Assembly: GCA_035772785.1 (NCBI GenBank)
Contig: JAOCPU010000018.1
Location: 186,001-250,000, forward strand
Direction: 5' to 3'
Origin: Phlebiopsis flavidoalba
Lineage: Eukaryota; Basidiomycota; Agaricomycetes; Polyporales; Phanerochaetaceae
DNA length: 64,000 bases
The translations under genes were made by a program, and so were the position numbers. Of this stretch, positions 40,150 through 51,163 are shown one piece after another; within the stretch, counting starts at the first letter, position 1; each line of letters starts with the position of its first letter. Below the pieces are notes generated by a model. It ran no database searches. It saw only the letters and a list, made by a program, of their open reading frames with translations, and was not told the DNA's origin.

Positions 40150-41288
40150 ATGTCCTACGACGATCTGCTACCGTACATGGGAGATGCAAATCCAGATGAG
40201 GGCAGCTGGGAAACGACGTCGGCGTCGACAGCAGTGAGAGTTGAATGCGAATGTCTGGATGATATACCTCTTAATGGCGTTGAATAGGTCGGGTCTCCAG
40301 AGCTCGTTAGTATACACCCTGGCGTCCCCTTAACACGAAACCGACCGTGTCGCATTCTGCTGTCTTTGGTCCTATTGCAGGCCCCGACCACCCTACAGCC
40401 GAATATACACCTCGTCACTTCGGATTACGTTGTCTTTCACGTACACGAGCATCGACTTCTTCAGCACACTAGCAACTTTTTTGCAGGCCTACTCTATCCT
40501 CAACAGGACCTGTCTCTGCAACAACTTGAGCCGATCGCTGTGAGCGAGGATGCCACGGTACTACATGCCGTTCTGCACACAATGTACGGACTACCGTGCC
40601 ACACGTGCCCCTCGCTTCAAGTTCTTTCCCTTACCATCACTTCTCTTGAGAAATATGGATGCCATGTTGATGAAAACTAGTAATTCCAAACCAGTTCTGG
40701 GCGAAACAAGTTCTCGCCTATGCGCCCACGCGACCGATGGACGTGTACACTCTGGCTGCCCAACATAGGTTAGAGGCCATAGCGGTACGTACATCTTCAT
40801 ACCTCCTAAGATATCCCTTGGGCGATCTATCCGACGAACTTGTGACGCAAATCGGTTCCCCATATCTCGTTCGTCTGTATTTGTTGCAGAGCAGTCGTAT
40901 GCAACATCTTCGTGCTTTGCTATATTGCCCTCCTGATCAACACGCTCCCACAAAAAGCTGCAACATAAAACAGAAGAATACGGCAGGCAAATCCTGGGCC
41001 CTCACCGTGGCTCGTCTGGCATGGACGGCACATGCTGGTAAGTTGGCACCTTACTTCGTGGTGACACAGTGGCTGACGAAACGCTGTATATTTGTCCCCC
41101 AATGCCCTCAGAGATGCCTTTACGGGAGTCGAAAAAGATACACAAGTTTTGTGCGCTGATTGTAAGGAAGCTTTAGGGGTGCGTATGAACTCGATGATAC
41201 GAGCTTGGGCCCTTCTTGACGTAAGTCTTTGAAATCACATCGCATCATCTGGCCTGTAACCAAGCCCTTCCTATAGCGAACCATATGA
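40150..41288 (+). CDS. BTB/POZ domain protein
   Basis: The start MSYDDLLPYMGDANPDEGSW is at 40150, followed by an intron (about 40234-40380). The BTB-like exon reads DIHL-type LQPNIHLVTSDYVVFHVHEH, RLLQHTSNFFAGLL, PIAVSEDATVLHAVLHTMYG. It matches the typical basidiomycete pattern: surface residue read-out, a His-rich VFHVH, and a later P-x-V/I-A-V-S-E-D segment. The second half reads FWAKQVLAYAPTRPMDVYTL, AAQHRLEAIAV, SDELVTQIGSPYLVRLYLL, then VLCADCKEALGVRMNSMI. A final mini-exon, RTI, ends at TGA 41286-41288. One base shift lies between the two halves (about 40676). BTB proteins dimerise and often recruit Cul3, but no partner can be inferred here. Confidence 0.82.
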
Positions 41289-41552
41289 ATGGTTTATCAT
41301 TATGACTTGCGAGGTCAATCGTCTCAACTTCGTGTCGGATCTTCGTTATTTTCCACCGAAATCACAACTTACCATGTCCGACACGGGGTGCGATCTTTCA
41401 AACTTGTATTCATTGGATGTCCGGGCCCGTTATGTGCATGTACCATATAGCAAAACGCACGGTGTGGCCAATCGCCGCGTTGGACATCGAATCATGAATG
41501 CCGGTGCGGCGGTGCCTCCTTTCGCTTGAGGTTAGATCGTGTTTAAAAAAAA
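41289..41552. other. Spacer between BTB gene and tRNA
   Basis: A plus-strand open frame at 41302-41529 encodes 75 residues with no known motif. I see nothing else. An A-run just before 41551 (plus strand) is a T-run on the tRNA strand and would serve as its Pol III terminator. Confidence 0.4.
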
Positions 41553-41635
41553 CGACCAACCTGGGATTCGAACCCAGAATCTTCAGCTAACAAAGCCGGA
41601 GGAAACTGACGCCTTAACCATTAGGCCAGCCGGCC
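41553..41635 (-). tRNA. tRNA-Arg with intron, altered anticodon loop
   Basis: The minus strand folds as a tRNA: acceptor GGCCGGC with GTTGGTC plus G73, D-arm TGGCCTAATGGTTAAGGCG, anticodon stem TCAGT with GCTGA, and T-arm CTGGG-TTCGAAT-CCCAG. D- and T-arms match fungal tRNA-Arg. The anticodon region reads TTCCTCCGGCTTTGTTA, longer than seven bases, so an intron of about 10 bases is present. Compared with the copy at 45645 it has an extra TC, which would give CCT rather than CCG if taken literally and put C at position 37. It is likely the same gene type with a 2-base insertion, real or a sequencing error. A T-run follows the 3' end. Confidence 0.8.
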
Positions 41636-41748
41636 ATACCCGGTTCTGATCCATTGCCAGTTATGATAGTAGTAACGTAATCTGAGACGCTTGTGCATCT
41701 CGAATGGTTGGTCCCGGCGTCATTTCAGTAAGTTGCACTGAGGACGCG

Positions 41749-43224
41749 ATGTCGTCGTTCTTTACTTCGTGCGCGTCGTCGTCGACGGCAGCGACCGCAG
41801 TCGCGGACAAGGACATCGAGGTTGCTGATCCCACCCACAGACTCAATTTCGTCACTCGCCTTCTCTCCACAGGCGGACTATCTCGCTGTTGGCAGCTGGG
41901 ACAACAATGTACGCCTTCCGCGTGTTTGCTTCTGCACTGACATTGAGGCTGTTTCTGTGCATTCCAGGTCCGGATATATGAAGTGGGCGCAAATGGCCAG
42001 ACGCAAGGAAAGGCCATGTATGGGCACCATGGGCACCAAGGGCCCTGTGTTGAGCGTGTGTTGGAATAAAGTATGTGCCACACCACGTTCCGCTGTATGC
42101 CCTTACTTACCAACCGACACATCTCGCTGCAGGAGGGTACCAAGATTCTCTCAGGAGGTGCAGATAATGCTGGCCGAATGTTTGACATCACTACTGGTCA
42201 GTCTCAGCAAGTGGCACAGCACGACGCACCCATCAAGGTCGTGAAATGGATTGAGACCCCACAAGGCGGAATCTTGGCCACAGGAAGTTGGGATAAAACC
42301 TTGAAGGTGCGTTCACTAAATAATGAGTCTGAGACCCATCTCTGAACGCAACACAAAAGTACTGGGACGTCCGAACACCAACTCCTATTTCCACTGTCAC
42401 GCTCCCTGAGCGTTGCTACACAGTGGATGTGGCCTATCCCCTTATGGCCGTTGGTACCGCAGAGCGCCATATCCAGATTTTCAACCTCTCGCAACCTACG
42501 ACACCTTTCAAGGTGCGTGACAACGAAACCGTTTCCGGTTAAAATGAACTAATCAATTGCTGAGCTTAGACAATGCTTTCGCCTCTGAAGTGGCAAACAC
42601 GCGTCGTGTCGTGTTTCCCTGCTGCCAACGGTTTTGCAGTGGGAAGTGTGGAAGGACGCGTTGCTATCCAGTAAGTCGACACAGATCATGTATCCTTACT
42701 GAGCTAATGACTTCGCTGCCACCCCTCAGATACGTGGAAGAGAAAGACAGCGGGTAAGAGATCACAAGTTGCCTAAACCCTGAACATCTGACACTGATAA
42801 CGATACATCTAGTAACAACTTCTCTTTCAAGTGCCACCGACGCGACCAGAATCCTACTAGCAAAGACCAGTCGCTTGTCTATGCTGTCAACGATATATCA
42901 TTCCACCCGGTCCACGGGACACTTCTCTACATGCGGTACGTCCTTCCCCGTTCGTTCGCGTCTTCTCGGCTCATCCTAACCCATCGTCCAGGCTCCGACG
43001 GCACCATCAACTTCTGGGACAAGGACGCGCGCACACGTCTCAAGACGTTCGAGCCCGCTCCCGGCCCTGTGGCGTGCACGACCTTCAACCGCAACGGCAC
43101 AATCTTTGCGTACGCCGTCAGCTACGACTGGAGCAAGGGCCACAGCGGCATGACACCCAACCATCCCAACAAGATTATGCTCCATGCGTGCAAGGACGAC
43201 GAGGTCAAGCGGGAAACCCCCTAA
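41749..43224 (+). CDS. RAE1: mRNA export factor Rae1/Gle2 (WD-repeat)
   Basis: This seven-bladed WD protein binds the nuclear pore and mRNA export machinery and takes part in mitotic checkpoint control. The start is [12 protein letters not shown] at 41749, then KDIEVADP and, one base shifted, [20 protein letters not shown]. Next are [31 protein letters not shown], then [40 protein letters not shown] and [32 protein letters not shown] and [17 protein letters not shown] follow, then [65 protein letters not shown] and [20 protein letters not shown]. The end is [21 protein letters not shown] 43222-43224. About seven short introns are visible. One extra C at 41830-41832 breaks the first exon. Confidence 0.97.
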
Positions 43225-43444
43225 GCGGTAAAGGCGCATGGGTGGGATTCGGGCCTACGGTATTAGTAGTGTTTTTGTACATACCATGTGTGATGGAGAT
43301 CTGTTTGACAATTATTCCCGCGTCTGCTTTCGGTGACAATGAATACATTACGTGTCTTCGTCGAGTAAACGTTGTTGATGCATTGACGCCGAGGTGAACT
43401 AGGTTGCTTCGAGTTCACCAGCGAAGCGAAAATTCCATTGTTGG

Positions 43445-45105
43445 GGATGTATAAGATTTTTTTGTACGAACCAATCAACAGACATATCGTATGTTTTCTA
43501 AGATTTTACATGGTGCAGTACAAACCAGCACCACACCTCGAACCAGCTATATTACGCCGATTGGGAACATGTGGTGTGCAGACGAGACGGAGACAACAAT
43601 GGTGCTCGTCGCACAAGGCTCCTCGCTTCCTCCTCCCCTACCCAGACGTGGCAATCCCAACATCAACAATCAACCACATATCACAGTGACGACCCAACTC
43701 CTCCCACCAACTTGCACAGTCCCCCTGCCCCCCTCCAACTCCCGAGTGCTCGGAACATCATTATAAACTCATCCGATCTACTAGACGTCCTCACACCATG
43801 GCCGATAGGCAGGTGCTCGGTAAATAACACATAACCGTCTTGCCACATGCCGCCGGTGCGCAGCCGAAAGGCGCATCAGCCGACGACAAGCGGCGCGCAA
43901 AATCAAACCAAGCAAACAACGTTCCTCGCACCCAGTCGCCGGAGAAGTCCCGTGGAGGAGGCAGAATTCGTCGGGTCGACCAAAGCGAAGTGTTGTTGAA
44001 TGCGACGTCGGGGGGCTGGTGGGTTGAAAGTCTTGAGAGTGAGTGTCACATGAGAAAAGACGCAAGTAGCCCAACGAGGGCCTTCACGGCCAACTTGAAC
44101 TTCACGGTGGTGATACAGTCGGTTGGCGTGGACCGTGATCTATGCGCCCGGCGACGAATAGGCTTGAACATCCATCGAGGAACGCTAGAGCGCGGGGTGT
44201 GGCCGACGTGATCATGCTGAACATATAAGGGTCTAGAGAAGGCAGTCAGTACACGCTGGATAAAGAAACTGGAAGACGCGCCTCAACAATGTCAGCCAGC
44301 CTTTTGGGGGTGGACCGCTAGGTCCACACGCCCGACGACGGAGGGACTTTAACATCCGTCGGCGGACGCTAGAGCTTGATGTGGCTGACCAGTCGATAGG
44401 CACGGGGGGGGGACTATCCAGAGCGGGAGGTCAGTACACGTCAGTCGAGGAAACAAGGACACACACCTCAACGACAAGTCAACCAGCGCGTGTCTGCGTT
44501 CTCCGATGCTCCAGGGACCGGAGGGAGAGAGGCGTAGACGGGGGGTGTGCTGTTAAGCAAAGGGCGGGGAATAAGTCCCGCCCCCGAATGTAGAGAGAAA
44601 GAGAGAAACATGTATGGGTTTTTTGGTATAGTTGGTCGCGCGCTACGGGAGGTTGTTGGGAGTGGGGGAACGAGCGGGTCTTCGGTAGGGGGTCGGGGAT
44701 GGTGACCGTAGCGGACAAGGAGCTCTTGGTTCGAAAAGTCGGCTTCTTATACGCGCAGGGCTGGCCGGGCGATGGTCAGCCTCTGGGGGTTGTGTGCTGT
44801 TAAGCAAAGGGCGGGGAATAACCCGCCCCCGAACGTAGAGAGAAAGAGAAACATGTATGGGTTTTTTTGGTATAGTTGGTCGCGCTACGGGAGGATGTTG
44901 GGGAGTGGGGGAACGAGCGGGTTTTCAGTAGGGGGTGGGGGGATGGTGACCGTAGCGGACAAGGAGTCTCTTGGTTCGAAAGTCGGCTTCTTATACACGC
45001 AAGGCTGGCCGGGCGATGGTCAGCCTCTGCCGCGGCCATCGAAGTCGCATCGAAGCTCGCGCCGTTCGATCACGTCCCGTTTCGGAACGACGGTGAACTT
45101 CGCGT
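43445..45105. repeat. Dispersed 1.7-kb non-coding repeat, copy 2
   Basis: Direct copy of 3094-4830, starting with the same T-run, TTTTCTAAGATTTTACATGGTG and AACCAGCACCAC. It contains the 186-base-period units (about 44143 and 44329) and two tandem 240-base units (about 44540 and 44783). It ends with CATCGAAGTCGCATCGAAGC and a diverging CGTTCGATCA. It lies between RAE1 and the second tRNA gene. The two copies are 40 kb apart with unrelated single-copy genes between them, so they are not the two ends of one element. Confidence 0.85.
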
Positions 45106-45644
45106 TTTGCTGCTCAGAAACAATGGCGCGTTTGGTAGCTTCAGCTCATATATACAACTTGACCCGTTCTATGGGATACCTGTGCGAAGAAATATTTGTG
45201 ATCAGTTAAAAGTTGTGTGCCGTACACCCATGTCACAGAACACACTACCTACGCCACGAGCCGAGCTCAAGACTCGTCACTCAGTGATGGTGCCACGAAC
45301 ATGACATCTTTCTAAGCCGGTACTTATCGGTAGACCACAGATTTCAAATCCCTGAGCTGAGGGATCTGTGTGCAATTGTATCAATGGATCAGTAGACGAC
45401 AAACCATTTGGCATTGCAAGTGGGCTTCAGAATAGCGACAAGCCTAAAACTCGGAGTCCGCAGGGCTAGATCGATTTTCACTCCTAGTAAGAGTAATAGA
45501 GTAAGGTGGGCACGAGATTCACACTATGCGGCGTACCTGAAGCCTGAAATGCATTCTTGGTTATAAGGGGGAAAAGAAAAAGAGGATAAAGTTACAGTTA
45601 AACAGTTTAGAACTGATCGTGGCAGGAGCTTCGAGAGCAAAAAG
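45106..45644. other. Spacer between repeat copy 2 and tRNA
   Basis: No gene is recognised. It contains a single relative of the 2.55-kb direct repeat, at about 45236. Confidence 0.5.
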
Positions 45645-45728
45645 CGACCAACCTGGGATTCGAACCCAGAATCTTCAGCTAACGCCTAAAGCCGGAAACT
45701 GACGCCTTAACCATTAGGCCAGTCGGCC
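45645..45728 (-). tRNA. tRNA-Arg(CCG) with an 11-base intron
   Basis: The cloverleaf is acceptor GGCCGAC with GTTGGTC plus G73, D-arm TGGCCTAATGGTTAAGGCG, anticodon stem TCAGT with GCTGA, and T-arm CTGGG-TTCGAAT-CCCAG. The loop region reads TTCCGG-CTTTAGGCGTT-A. Removing the 11 bases after position 37 gives the loop TTCCGGA with anticodon CCG, arginine. A CTTTT follows the 3' end. Acceptor pairing is slightly better than in the copy at 41553. Confidence 0.87.
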
Positions 45729-45951
45729 TTAGGGGCTGTGCTGCCTATGAAGGGTCTCAGTCGTGGTTACGGGTACACCCCCAACTAGAAGATGGACTCG
45801 TTCCAAAGTTTAGCTGTCATCGTACCAACTGCCTTCCTATTTTTCCTCATGCCGCGCAAATACGAAGGACATCTTAGAATACAAACAAAAAACTTCCAAA
45901 TTCAAAAAACGCTATGATACACTCGTAATTAACATTATACATTTACTCCGA

Positions 45952-46383
45952 TCAGTAGTCAGAGGCTTTGCCAATGCTGATGTCTTGCTCTGCGTCAACG
46001 ACCCCGCTAGCTTCCATCGCCTGATCTAATTCTTTCTCTGTTTCCAGGCGGTCCACCTTAGCCCGCGGGTGTGCGACCTTGGACGTCTTGCACGTCCGAG
46101 GCAGAGTTCAACAGGTCGTCAAACTTCCCCTGCAAAAATACTTGTGTCAATCGAGGCAACGTCAAGTGTGGTTATTAGCGTACCTTTGGGGATGCGCCCA
46201 GAAATTTCTGACTGCTCTGTGTCACGATCTTCGCTCTCAAAATCCCTGTTGTGGGCTGGTTGCGGTGCCGCGCGCACCGAAGGGCTGGGCGTCGTAATCG
46301 GCATCGGCGTCGAAGGCTGCGTCGTCGGAGGGTGCATTCATACGGTCTTCGTACGAAATGCCGTCGACATTACGCGCGGACAT
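45952..46383 (-). CDS. Small acidic protein, unrecognised
   Basis: The candidate start ATG (complement of 46381-46383) gives MSARNVDGISYEDRMNAPSD followed by an Asp/Ala-rich stretch and QPFGAR. Further on, RDFESEDRDTEQSEISGRIP leads to a GTACGC donor. After the CAG acceptor the second exon reads GKFDDLLNSASDVQDVQGRT, then one frame over KVDRLETEKELDQAMEASGV, and ends DAEQDISIGKASDY with TGA. The protein is about 130 residues, strongly acidic, and partly coiled-coil-like near the end. I do not recognise the family. Confidence 0.55.
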
Positions 46384-47391
46384 GGAAGGCTTAGTGTTAA
46401 ACCATGGTGATGAAACGGGTTGGGGTGAGAGTGGGTTTGGCTACGTGCGTTTGGTGGTGATGAATGGTTTGCACCTGAAGTTATAGGTATTTATACGCTG
46501 AACACAATACCAACGTCACCGACGCCCTGCGGGTGCTTTCTGCGCGCATCGGCAACGTCACTCGAGGCGTACGCTGGGGCGAACGACGACACCTTCCCGA
46601 TACGGAGCCTTCCGCTGGAGACGCTGGCGCGATGCGGGGCTCGGGATGTGGCTGATGCGCCGCACGGTTCGATCTGGCAAGTCGCTCTGCTCTCTCATCG
46701 CTCCTATGGACACCTGCTGATCCATTTCTCATGGTCTAGCCATCTGCTCAGCGTGCTATGGCAGGCCTCGCGTGGCCGTGTCTCACACGACCGTCATAAC
46801 GATGCAAAGGCATCGCCTAATTGACTGGCATTCACGTAAAACTGGCTCCTGCATCCGACGGCCTCCCTGGACGCGGAGTTGCCACTTGGCATTTTACCCC
46901 TCCTCATTCCCGAGGGGGAAGATCATCCTCATAGCGCGTGGCGTCGTTTTCGGGCGTACAACTGCTCATTCCCGACCGTATTCTCGCGACGATGTCGGCG
47001 TTCAGACTCTGTTGCGACTGTCACGAGTGCGTCCTGCTCCAACATAGAACCTGGAACGTCGGCGCATTCATGCTGGCGCTGTCATCTCCGCCCGCGACCT
47101 CCTGTTGTCATTCGAACATGCATCATGCCAGTCGCACAAATCACAGCACCCCGGGATATTTCACACATTCGCATATTATTTTGGGGCTGCAAGTCACCGC
47201 TAATGGATTCCATGTGATCTAGACTGACAGTCGGGCATGCACGACGCCAACTGGGTCATGAGCAGCTATTAGAAAGAGGCACTTTACCCTGCCTAGAAAT
47301 TCCCTCTCACACCCCACTACTCACCAGCCATGACGGATTTTTCACAATTTTCCTTGTATATTGCGACGCCAGAACAAGTGCATGAGCATCG
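46384..47391. other. No gene identified
   Basis: Several open frames overlap but none has a motif I can support. A minus-strand frame at about 46500-46730 begins with DQQVSIGAMREQSDLPDRTV in one phase and could be an upstream exon of the acidic protein. Confidence 0.4.
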
Positions 47392-48632
47392 AGTCCGCTG
47401 CTTCTGAACAACCCGAATGGGCGACCGGCCTAAATCTCAAGGAGTACCTTGAACGGGACAGACTGCTGGACTACGATGCAGCATGCATCAAATGGGAAAC
47501 TCGTTTACATGGTCAGTTTTGTTCTAGGATTCGTCACGATTTTTGACATTGTTTTCAAAGGGTCCTCTCGTCAAGAGATGACCCCACCACGACACAGACT
47601 TTTTCTGTTCGTGTGAAACGTGAGTTGACATCACAAACGCTAGTCAGTATCCACTCATGTTCGCCCAGATACCGCCGCGAAGGAATCGTTGCAAGAGTTG
47701 CTCCAGACGGCAGCAAGAAACTCGACACCGTCATCTGCTACGCCATCGCCGGCATCTACACGCCCCCACACAAACGCGGGCACGGGCACGGCGGGGCACA
47801 TGATGCGCCTCCTGCACTGGGTCCCTCGGGCCGCCCTCCGCCCTCCCCGCCGCGTTCCCCGCCGAATGGGCGCCCCCGCCCGCCTCGCCGTTCCGCGACG
47901 GCCGCGTTCTCCGTCATCTACAGGCGACGTGCAAGTCGGCTGCAGCGCGTTCTACGAGGACAAAGTGCGGGCCGGTGGGCGGGAAGGGCCAGGTGGCTGG
48001 GCCACGCGCGGCGCGGCGAGCACGCGGTGGCGCGTCGAATATCCCGCACGAGACGAACGGGTACGTCGTGGAGAAACGGCGGTAGGGGGGCGTGGCTGGG
48101 ACCGGCAGGGCGTGGACGCCGTGTGGGGCGGAGGACGTGGCCGTTCATGCGCGCCGACGCGCTCGAAGCCGTCTCGGCGTGGATAACGTCGTGCTGGCGT
48201 TTCCTGCCGGACAACAGGGCGTTGCCCAGTTCCTCATCCAGTGGCAGATGTCGTTCACCCCCATGCGCTGGAGCCCGCGTACCCCCTGTTGGACGTGGGG
48301 CGTTGCGGCTCGTCGGGAGTGGAGACGGTCCCGCCGAGCCGCCCACGTACGCCACCTGGATCTTGGGACGCGAGAGCCCGCCGAGTCTCCAGCTCACGCG
48401 ATTCCGCGCGACGCCGGAGATGTTCCCCAAGCTCCTTCGTAAGGTCATGGAGAGGCGGCAGAGAATGCAGGGCGCTGGGGCTGTGGATACGTGGAATCTG
48501 CCTGATGAGTTGAAGGAGGTTGCGCTGGAGTTGGGAGGGGAGACGTATCTGAGGGAGGCACAGTTTCCCGTCGTCAAATGGTATGGTCCTGAACCCAATG
48601 AGAATATCATCTGGGCATTCAATGAAAGGTGA
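47392..48632 (+). CDS. Unrecognised protein, multi-frame
   Basis: MSIESAASEQPEWATGLNLK starts at 47392 and continues EYLERDRLLDYDAACIKWET RLHG up to a GTCAG donor. A downstream patch reads DNVVLAFPAGQQGVAQFLIQ then WQMSFTPMRW (about 48180-48270). The end is well formed: KVMERRQRMQGAGAVDTWNL, PDELKEVALELGGETYLREA, QFPVVKWYGPEPNENIIWAF, stop 48630-48632. The middle (47.8-48.1 kb) is GC-rich and frame-broken. The long single frame spanning 47613-48632 is not continuous with the conserved-looking patches throughout. It is probably a soluble protein, function unknown. The final exon could extend past 48632 if GGTGAGAC is used as a donor. Confidence 0.5.
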
Positions 48633-48986
48633 GACTTTTATTCTTCTCAGCGGGCTGCGATGTCTCTTACTTCGCAAATGCGCTAGGTTCTCCTCCTGGA
48701 TTTGAATCGTTTTTTGACAGTGAAACTGTATTTTTGTATCACGTACATCGAATATACTTCAGCGTAATATGTCGAATCAAAAGAATGTAAGCGAAAATAG
48801 AATTGTGCTGGTGAATGCGAATGCGAAGCGAGATGAAAGTGCTACTCGATACAAATAATGTCACCATGGGTATCGCTGAAAAATCCACCAAGCAGAGTCT
48901 ATACTACGAAGAACGAAGAAAATGTGTGCAATAACACGATATGGTAATCTGCCCTATAACGCACTCCACAAACGACAGGAGTGACC
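48633..48986. other. Convergent 3' region, no gene
   Basis: About 350 bases between two converging genes. Nothing recognisable. Confidence 0.5.
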
Positions 48987-51163
48987 TCAGCACCCGCTCG
49001 GGACAGAGGTGTCGTCCGTTTAATAATTGGCAGCCTTGGACGCCAAGACCGCGGCTAGCAAACGCTCGCCACAGGAGACACTTGTTCGCACCACCGTACC
49101 GGTTCACAATCCGCCTGGATACACGCGTCTCGCGCGTTGACAAAGGTCGGATTACACGGCTGTAGAGGCAAAGCGTCGATGAAGAGGTGCAGGAAGACCA
49201 CGTTTTCCTCCGACCCCCTACAAGAATATCAGCCTCACTCTCGTCGAAAAAAGAGCGTTCACTGACGTAGGATCTGTTTGTGCAGTCCGCGAGAACCCGT
49301 GCGCCTGGATGAGCGCAGCATACACATTGTGCAGCATGTTAGCCCAGACCTCGCCGATTTTGTGGACCTCGTTCAAGGATGCGACAGAGGAGTAGCGTAG
49401 GGGATTGGTGGTGGTGTTGGTCGAGGTACGGGTGCGTGCGCACGCCGGCGGGGTTGTTGGTCACGTATGCGCTGATCACGTAGTCGGGGACGGTGGCGTC
49501 GATGTGTTCTGTCCACCTGAAAGGAAGCGTGGTTAGAACGATGCGGAGGGAAGACCAGGGGTCTTGCGTACTCTGCCATAGCGTTCTCTGACCAGCCTTC
49601 GCCAAGACCGCCAGCCTCCAGAGTCTGTAGACAGGAGGCCGTTCCACCTCCAGTCATTCTGTTAGTTATGCCGTGGGTGTTCTGCGTTCAATTTAGTTGA
49701 ATGTATACGCACTAGATGAGCGGGAAACGTACTTCATGCACGATAATATCATTAGACAAAGCGCTGTCCCGCATGGGCGACGTCTCGTCAAACAAAACAG
49801 ATGCATCTGACCATTCACTCCGTCGGGAAGGGCAGTAAAGAACGCGTTGTCGGAGCCGGGCGTGGACTGAACCGATACGATGATTCGATCGTTGCCTCTG
49901 CCGCTGTTGTTGAAGTTGTTGTTCTGGAAGTTGAATGCTGCCTCTGTGAAAACCATACTTGTACGCAATGTCGTGGACCTTGTTGACGACGTAAAACGTG
50001 TTAACACGAGCGGCGTCGAGGTTATCACCGGCGGTTGGGACGACGTTGGAGTCTTGCGGGTAGATGAAGGTAAGGTTGTCCTGTGACTCGATCGTTACGT
50101 TCGTCTGTACACCCTTGTAGGGAGATCGCGTTGTTGCCCCTGCACGACCGTTGCATGAGTTTCTTAGCAGCTTCTAATCTGGCAAATGTGGACCTACGCC
50201 GTGGTATTCGATATGGTCTTGCCGTCATTATGCCAGCCCAAGGGAGATGATTTGCTATCCTCAGGATCCACGATGTCCTCGAAGCCTTGCGTCAGGTCCT
50301 GCTTTACAATCGGTAGTGCACGATACTATATTGCACGGTAAGCTTAAATCAAGCACCCTCTCAAAACACTCACCGTGGCTTGTGCAACATAATCGGTCAC
50401 CGAGAGAAGCTTCCCTGAATGCGCACCACGAATGCTTCATACCAAGCACCAGTCGCCTCATCATTAACTTGGAATACATGGCTGAGGGCTAGCGTCCCGT
50501 CGCTTTGCATAAAAATATTGAAGGGTTGGACTGGATGCCGTGACGTATTTACCACCAAGAGCCGACTCCGCGGTCTTGATAGCGTCTTGGATACGGACGG
50601 TCGGCGTGGGAGACGGCGGGCTAGGGCCTCCAAGCCAGTCAGAACAGTGATCCTGAAAAATACGGCCTAGGCACTCACTTTCGTAATGAAAGAAGAGCCA
50701 AATGCTACGACTTTATTATCCTTGTTGAATGCAACGTTTGCGACGGCGTTGGCTATAGGTATTCCGTGTATATGCTGCTTGAGATACGCATATCTGGCCA
50801 CGGAGCCTTCAAACGATGCGTGGACTTGAGCGTCGCCGGGTTGGAGGCCGAGTTTTCGTGTGTGGCAAACGCAAGGGCAGAGCCGTCCAAGCTGGCATCT
50901 GACCGTTTGGATAGTGGGTGGTCTATCCCTGAACCGAATGTCTGTATTACATCAGTCGTGAGTCAATGTCATAACCTCGATGTGTCCGGCGACTGACTTC
51001 GAAGGAAGAGCTGGGGGTGATAAGCCTCCAATATATGACCTCCTGCAAGTTCGCGCTTGCGATGCGTGGAATGTCTGACCGGACCGGGCCAAGGGAGTGA
51101 ATTCGCGATGTGTGCGTAGATGGAGGCGACGTAAATGAGCGTGACGGCAGTGCGGAATGACAT
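48987..51163 (-). CDS. Secreted fungalysin metalloprotease (M36)
   Basis: This is an extracellular zinc endopeptidase made as a prepro-enzyme. [20 protein letters not shown] at 51163 is a signal peptide; an ATG at 51190 is also possible. The propeptide includes FVQ-like [20 protein letters not shown] and TGAWYEAFV (about 50500). The mature domain begins near [14 protein letters not shown] and contains [22 protein letters not shown] sequence, [20 protein letters not shown] and [17 protein letters not shown]. The zinc motif reads HE then NTHG across an intron (about 49755-49675), that is HENTH rather than the usual [25 protein letters not shown] and GEGWSE supply the third ligand. The end is [20 protein letters not shown], then a terminal TSVPSGC with TGA at 48987-48989. 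Several short introns and indels are present. Confidence 0.95.

Noticed and set aside
47613..48632. Single long 339-residue frame taken as the gene
   Set aside because: Its middle is Arg/Pro-rich compositional translation. Protein-like patches lie in other frames, and only the last 60 or so residues look real.
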